Source: Ischnura elegans
Lineage: Eukaryota > Arthropoda > Insecta > Odonata > Coenagrionidae
NCBI RefSeq assembly: GCF_921293095.1
Contig: NC_060246.1
Coordinates: 89,215,030 to 89,279,029 of the forward strand
DNA length: 64,000 bases
Direction of reading: 5' to 3'
The position numbers and the translations under genes are program-made. Below the pieces are notes generated by a model. It saw only the letters and a program-made list of their open reading frames with translations. It searched no databases and was not told the origin of the DNA. Positions 62,985-64,000 of the stretch are shown here, piece by piece (positions within the stretch are counted from its first letter, which is position 1; every line of letters starts with the position of its first letter).

Positions 62985-64000
62985 CTTTTTCCGCCTTCTC
63001 ATCATGTGGTTTCTCCCGATGTGGCCTTCCTAGCCCGAGAGGTTCACGGTCCGGGTTCCGGTGAGAGCCTGAGCCCTTCGGAGTAAAACTCCCGCGCTAC
63101 CCTCACGCTGGAATGGTCATACTCCTCATTGTGTTACTCTCAGGGGATGTCAGTCTTAACCCTGGCCCTTCTCGTATCCCTCAAGTACACCTTTATTATC
63201 AAAATGTGAGAAGCATCAAGACCAAACTTGACGACTGTGACACAGACGCCCATGAGCTCTCCCAATTTGATATATGTAATTGCCCTTTCTGAAACCTGGC
63301 TAAAGCCCTCAGTCGCTGATGCTGAATTATCCTTTGTGAACTCCCACAATATCTATCGCCGAGATTGACCGTCAAGAGGAGGAGGAGTGCTCCTTGCTGT
63401 CGACAATCTCTATCCATCAAAATGCCGCCTGGACCTGGAAACGGACTGTGAGATTATATGGATTGAGGTGTCACTAGTCTCAGGTGAACACTCTAAGGCA
63501 TGTAAAATCTATGTTGGTTGCTTTTACCATCCCCCTAACAGTGACATTACTATTCTGGAACATTGTCTAGATTCTGTGTTCAGAGCTATAAACCTAGGTC
63601 CTGTAATTCTGGTTGGTGATTTTAATCTTTCAATTCGATGGAACAATCCAACAAGCGGCTGTCCAACCAATGCTCATGACGACTTCTTTCTACAACATTT
63701 TGTAAATGCTCGTGGCCTTCCTCAATACTGCCTACACGGAACTCGAAATGCAGCAACGCTGGACTTACTTCTTGCGACCATTGCTCCTGCGGCAGTCACC
63801 CCCGGGCAAAATATTTTCGACTCCGATCACGAGTCCCTCGATGCAGTTTTCCTCGTCCAACGTTCCAAGAAGCACCCCACCCCGCCCCCTAAGCCTTTCC
63901 CTGCTTGGTTGAAGGCATGTTGGGACGACATAAATCGCTGCCTCGACCTCATACCCTGGGGTATCCTTACTTCTATGTCTCCGGAAGAAGGTGTGGACTT
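62985..64000 (+). mobile_element. CR1/L2-like LINE, 5' part with 2A-like motif and EEP domain
   Basis: From ATG 63113 the frame reads MVILLIVLLSGDVSLNPGP, then VHLYYQNVRSIKTKLDD, the start of an EEP endonuclease. A one-base frameshift near 63270 moves to VIALSETWLKPSVADAELS; a TGA at 63366-63368 interrupts RRD..PSRGGGVLLAV. Later motifs are ILVGDFNL, AATLDLLLAT and IFDSDHESL. The element runs off the window before the reverse transcriptase. The SGDVSLNPGP block resembles 2A-like peptides reported at the N-terminus of some CR1/L2-group LINEs, with the usual Glu replaced by Ser. Confidence 0.85.

Noticed and set aside
1-64000. CRISPR arrays, bacterial operons, riboswitches
   Set aside because: Introns, SINEs, LINEs and a NUMT show nuclear animal DNA. 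No regularly spaced short repeats were seen.

Overview
This window is nuclear DNA of an animal, most probably an insect. The genes are split by short-consensus introns, the introns and spacers are AT-rich, and APE-type non-LTR retrotransposons, tRNA-derived SINEs and many small hAT-like MITEs fill the non-coding space. One insert is a nuclear copy of mitochondrial nad2 that reads best in the invertebrate mitochondrial code. The species cannot be named from the sequence alone.

The backbone is a tandem pair of aminopeptidase N (APN, peptidase family M1) genes on the + strand, spaced about 33.9 kb start to start. Gene 1 (ATG 2255, stop 25183-25185) and gene 2 (ATG 36128, stop 56555-56557) each have 13 recognisable coding exons with identical phases. 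Joined exons give about 899 and 892 residues. Both have a signal peptide, HEXXH-X18-E zinc ligands and the catalytic tyrosine exon. A third APN gene lies on the - strand at the right edge: only its last, GPI-signal exon (62049-62267) is in the window, so it points tail-to-tail at the pair.

The two complete copies have diverged in ways likely to matter. Gene 2 has KSMEN where gene 1 has GAMEN, and a net 7-base loss in its last exon shifts the frame and removes the hydrophobic GPI-anchor tail. In both genes the ERAP1-like C-terminal domain looks about 80-90 residues short: exon 11 joins directly in frame to the stalk exon across an intron occupied by a nested hAT and LINE.

Layout: 1-1700 LINE (- strand); 1701-2229 5' flank; 2230-25185 gene 1, with a copy-specific insert of about 6.7 kb in intron 3 that holds a broken THAP-domain fragment, a foldback element and a hAT MITE; 25190-28375 downstream block A; 28377-28490 inverted-repeat junction; 28500-30750 downstream block B, which resembles the 3' flank of a lost APN copy; 30750-33260 spacer; 33267-35520 LINE 5' ends and a repeat rich in GAAACGAAA motifs; 36103-56557 gene 2, with post-duplication MITEs and the NUMT; 56558-59990 downstream block C; 60000-62048 spacer; 62049-62267 gene 3 terminal exon; about 62985-64000 CR1/L2-like LINE with a 2A-like peptide motif.

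The duplicated blocks act as an internal clock. Elements shared by both units (LINE inside hAT, LINE 3' fragment plus MITE) predate the duplication. Elements in one unit with an empty site in the other (two hAT MITEs, NUMT, SINE inside the LINE) came later.
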